16,572 bases of DNA from UBA1014 sp964344035 (GTDB lineage: Bacteria > SAR324 > NAC60-12). Shown piece by piece: positions 14,141-16,572 of the stretch. Both the position numbers and the translations under genes were made by a program. The notes under the pieces were generated by a model, which saw nothing but the letters and a program-made list of their open reading frames with translations, was not told where the DNA came from and searched no databases. Positions within the stretch are counted from its first letter, which is position 1. Every line of letters starts with the position of its first letter. The DNA lies in contig CAYFLK010000074.1 in NCBI GenBank assembly GCA_964344035.1, positions 1 through 16,572 of the forward strand, written 5' to 3'.

Positions 14141-15535
14141 ATGGCCAAAACAATGTTTGAAAAAATCTGGGATGCGCACGTGGTCCATGAACAGGAGGGA
14201 AATTGCATCCTCTACATCGACCGCCATCTCGTGCACGAGGTCACCTCCCCTCAGGCTTTTGCGGGTTTGAGGCTTTCCGGTCGTAAGCTGCGTGTACCTG
14301 AGGCAACCTACGCAGTCCCGGATCACAACATTCCCACCCGCAACCAGCTGCAGCCGATCAAGGACCCGGTTTCCGCAAAACAAGTTGAGACCCTGCGTGA
14401 AAACTGCAAGGAATTCGGTGTGCCACTCTTTGACCTGGGAGACCCTCGACAGGGGATTGTCCACGTGATGGGTCCGGAGCAGGGGTTGACCCTCCCCGGA
14501 TCAACCATTGTATGCGGGGATTCACATACTGCCACGCATGGAGCGTTCGGTGCGCTTGCCTTTGGCATCGGAACTTCGGAAGTTGAACATGTGCTGGCCA
14601 CGCAGACTTTACAGCAGAAAAAACCGAAGACCATGCTCATTGAAGTGGAAGGACCCCTGGATGAGTATGTAAGCGCCAAGGACATCATCCTTGCGATAAT
14701 CGGCAGGATCGGCACGGCGGGAGGAACAGGATACGTGATAGAATATGCCGGCAGCGCCATACGTGACTTCTCGATGGAAGGCAGGATGACGCTCTGCAAC
14801 ATGAGCATCGAAGCAGGCGCACGTGCCGGTATGGTCGCTCCGGACGACAAAACCTTTGAATACCTGAAAGATCGTCCCTATGCACCCACAGGAGAGGCAT
14901 TCGATGCTGCCTTGGAGTATTGGCGTCAACTGCCGACCGACGAACAAGCCCGCTTTGACTGCACGGTTAACATCTCCGCGGAAGATGTGCTGCCGCAGGT
15001 GACCTGGGGGACAAACCCGGGAATGGTGACCGACATCGAGGGAAAGGTGCCCGACCCCGCAAAAATCGAAGATTCCCTTGAGCGCCAGGCTGTCGAACGC
15101 GCGCTGGAATACATGGGCCTTTCGCCAAATATGCCGTTGCAGGAAATTGCCGTTGATCGCGTGTTCATTGGTTCATGCACGAATTCTCGTATCGAGGACC
15201 TGCGCGATGCGGCTGAATTTGTCAGGGGGCGGAAAGTACATGAAAAAGTGTCGGCAATGGTGGTCCCCGGAAGCGGACTGATCAAACAGAAGGCTGAAAG
15301 CGAAGGGCTACATACCGTATTTGAAAATGCCGGCTTTGAATGGCGGGAACCGGGATGCTCGATGTGCCTGGCGATGAATGACGACGTCCTGCGGCCCGGA
15401 GAACGCTGTGCCTCAACCAGCAACCGCAATTTTGAAGGGCGTCAGGGTAAAGGGGGGAGGACCCATCTGGTCAGCCCGCTGATGGCTGCGGTGGCGGCTG
15501 TCGCCGGTAGGTTTGCCGATCCCCGCACTCTATGA
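14141..15535 (+). CDS. leuC: 3-isopropylmalate dehydratase, large subunit
   Basis: 464 residues (E. coli LeuC is 466). With LeuD it isomerises 2-isopropylmalate to 3-isopropylmalate in leucine synthesis, using a [4Fe-4S] cluster. Cluster ligands are Cys346 (FIGSCTNSR), Cys406 and Cys409 (GCSMCLAMN), and the SNRNFEGRQG substrate loop is at 427-436. GDSHTATHGAFGALAFGIGT is at 126-145. The start ATG at 14141 gives MAKTMFEKIWDAHVVHE, the standard family N-terminus. leuD begins 10 nt after the stop, so the two form an operon, probably from the promoter at 13985-14012. leuA and leuB are not in the window. Confidence 0.97.
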   Translation: MAKTMFEKIWDAHVVHEQEGNCILYIDRHLVHEVTSPQAFAGLRLSGRKLRVPEATYAVPDHNIPTRNQLQPIKDPVSAKQVETLRENCKEFGVPLFDLGDPRQGIVHVMGPEQGLTLPGSTIVCGDSHTATHGAFGALAFGIGTSEVEHVLATQTLQQKKPKTMLIEVEGPLDEYVSAKDIILAIIGRIGTAGGTGYVIEYAGSAIRDFSMEGRMTLCNMSIEAGARAGMVAPDDKTFEYLKDRPYAPTGEAFDAALEYWRQLPTDEQARFDCTVNISAEDVLPQVTWGTNPGMVTDIEGKVPDPAKIEDSLERQAVERALEYMGLSPNMPLQEIAVDRVFIGSCTNSRIEDLRDAAEFVRGRKVHEKVSAMVVPGSGLIKQKAESEGLHTVFENAGFEWREPGCSMCLAMNDDVLRPGERCASTSNRNFEGRQGKGGRTHLVSPLMAAVAAVAGRFADPRTL

Positions 15536-15545
15536 AAGGAACACA

Positions 15546-16169
15546 ATGGAAGCATTCACTCAATTGACTGCGCTTGCGGTGCCCCTGGACTCGGTTAACG
15601 TCGATACTGACCAGATCATCCCAAAGCAGTTTCTTAAAAAAATCGATCGAAACGGATTCGGCAGACACCTGTTTCACGACTGGCGGTTTCTGGATGACGC
15701 CGGGACTGAGCCGAACCCGGAGTTCATCCTCAACCATCCACGTTATCAGGGTACACAAATACTACTCGGCCGGGACAACTTCGGGTGTGGATCGAGCCGT
15801 GAACATGCACCCTGGGCGCTTCTGGATTACGGCTTCCGCTGTGTTATTGCCCCAAGTTTCGCGGACATTTTTTTTAACAACTGCCGCAAAAACGGGATCC
15901 TGGCGGTGGTCCTTGATGAAAAGGCGGTGCAGGCACTGTTTGAAGAAGTGGCTGCGTATGAAGGATGCAAATTGACTGTTGATTTAGAGCATCAAGTAGT
16001 TTCCTCCCCGGGAGGAAAAAATTTTTCCTTCGAGGTGGATCCCTTCGCCAAACACTGCCTGCTAAACGGGCTGGATGACATCGGCTGGACCCTGCAGTTC
16101 GAATCGCGCATCAGCGACTATGAAACATCAGCCCGCAGGGTTAACCCGTGGCTGTCTCTTTCTGCCTGA
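15546..16169 (+). CDS. leuD: 3-isopropylmalate dehydratase, small subunit
   Basis: 207 residues, the swivel-domain partner of LeuC. It starts at the ATG at 15546 behind GAAAGGA, a strong ribosome site that overlaps the leuC stop; the frame is open from 15513 but those residues lie within leuC. Family marks are NVDTDQIIPKQFLK at 18-31, LGRDNFGCGSSREHAPWALL at 74-93 and SFADIFFNNCRKNGIL near 104-119. The length and motifs are normal for the bacterial single-domain LeuD. Confidence 0.97.
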   Translation: MEAFTQLTALAVPLDSVNVDTDQIIPKQFLKKIDRNGFGRHLFHDWRFLDDAGTEPNPEFILNHPRYQGTQILLGRDNFGCGSSREHAPWALLDYGFRCVIAPSFADIFFNNCRKNGILAVVLDEKAVQALFEEVAAYEGCKLTVDLEHQVVSSPGGKNFSFEVDPFAKHCLLNGLDDIGWTLQFESRISDYETSARRVNPWLSLSA

Positions 16170-16189
16170 ACCTGAAGCTGGAATCCATT

Positions 16190-16450
16190 GTGAAAATCAA
16201 CATCACGATCGAAATCACCCCGGAAGAACTGCGTGAAACTATTGGACTGCCCAACCCTTCCGGGGTGCAGCGCGCGCTGATGCGTCGGATGTCCGAGAAC
16301 GTCGAGGAAGGAAGAATAGACCCCCAGGCAATCATCGATCTCCTTCAACCTTCCATGAAAGCAGGACAGCAGATCCTGGAAACGATGCTGAAGAACATGA
16401 ACACCATGATGGAATCTGCTTCCCACGAATCCTCTGATTCCCAATCCTGA
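16190..16450 (+). CDS. DUF6489-like small protein
   Basis: 86 residues from GTG at 16190. The N-terminus (V/M)KINITIEITPEELRETIGL resembles the DUF6489 family start MKINIEIDCTPEE-x-R-x-x-x-GLPD, which is why this start is chosen over the in-frame GTG at 16148 inside leuD. The remainder is charged and helical (VQRALMRRMSENVEEG, then DPQAIIDLL and a Met-rich tail). It is cytoplasmic by sequence, with no signal or membrane segment. It sits 20 nt after leuD on the same strand and may share the leuCD transcript; no functional link to leucine synthesis is known. The family has no established function. Confidence 0.6.
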   Translation: MKINITIEITPEELRETIGLPNPSGVQRALMRRMSENVEEGRIDPQAIIDLLQPSMKAGQQILETMLKNMNTMMESASHESSDSQS

Positions 16451-16572
16451 GCAATCAAAACCGACTTAAGTTTGCCGATTTCTTTCAATACGGCATTTTC
16501 CCGGTCCCTTTCCCTTTGACTAAACCGAAGTTCCCTTAAGTGATCAGTCATATCTCTTTGATTAATTTGATA

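Noticed and set aside
16345..16551. A 68-residue minus-strand frame beginning MTDHLRELRFSQRERDRENA
   Set aside because: Its second half lies antisense to the DUF6489-like gene, the ribosome site is weak, and I recognise no family. The charged first half could be the start of a real small gene, but the support is too thin.

Overview
The window looks like chromosome from a Gram-negative, proteobacteria-like organism of middling GC content. The evidence is an NtrY-type nitrogen-sensor kinase, an OstA/LptA-fold envelope protein with a signal peptide, a proteobacterial-type LeuC/LeuD pair and a DUF6489-like small protein. No rRNA, tRNA, transposase, phage gene or CRISPR array is visible. The species cannot be named from this sequence; a deltaproteobacterial or SAR324-like lineage is only a guess.

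Layout. 1-311: non-coding, with a REP-like inverted repeat and a perfect 17-nt palindrome. 312-2549: NtrY-like sensor kinase with no ntrX after it. 2634-5078 (minus strand): a rearranged, foreign-looking copper/cytochrome locus. It holds a CopD membrane protein fused to a truncated CopC domain, a separate complete CopC domain, and two decayed copies of a DUF1924 c-type cytochrome, all embedded in a direct repeat of about 0.5 kb. 5229-5795: an AT-rich, membrane-anchored LuxR-type HTH regulator, divergent from that locus. 5939-6364: a YjbQ-family protein. 6365-6654: spacer with a tandem 15-bp repeat and a REP-like hairpin. 6655-9939: a compact unit of pyrG, an OstA/LptA-like protein and a cytoplasmic FKBP, with overlapping stops and starts. 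9952-10968 (minus strand): a solitary ParB-like protein, convergent with the FKBP gene. 11220-13920: a VKOR-like membrane protein followed by a PrkA serine kinase. 14141-16450: leuC, leuD and a DUF6489-like gene behind a plausible sigma-70 promoter.

How the genes work together. pyrG (CTP synthesis), leuCD (leucine synthesis) and the FKBP are housekeeping. The unusual part is 2634-5795. The minus-strand pieces reassemble into a plausible ancestral order: DUF1924 cytochrome, then one protein made of signal peptide, CopC domain, linker and CopD domain. A duplication with reciprocal losses has divided this protein. The upstream copy keeps the whole CopC domain and no CopD; the downstream copy keeps the signal peptide, half of CopC and all of CopD. 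A 206-bp segment is identical in the two copies, while the adjoining sequence has diverged. The neighbouring membrane HTH protein is a candidate regulator of the ancestral operon. I see no wholly new system; this split locus is the most interesting feature.
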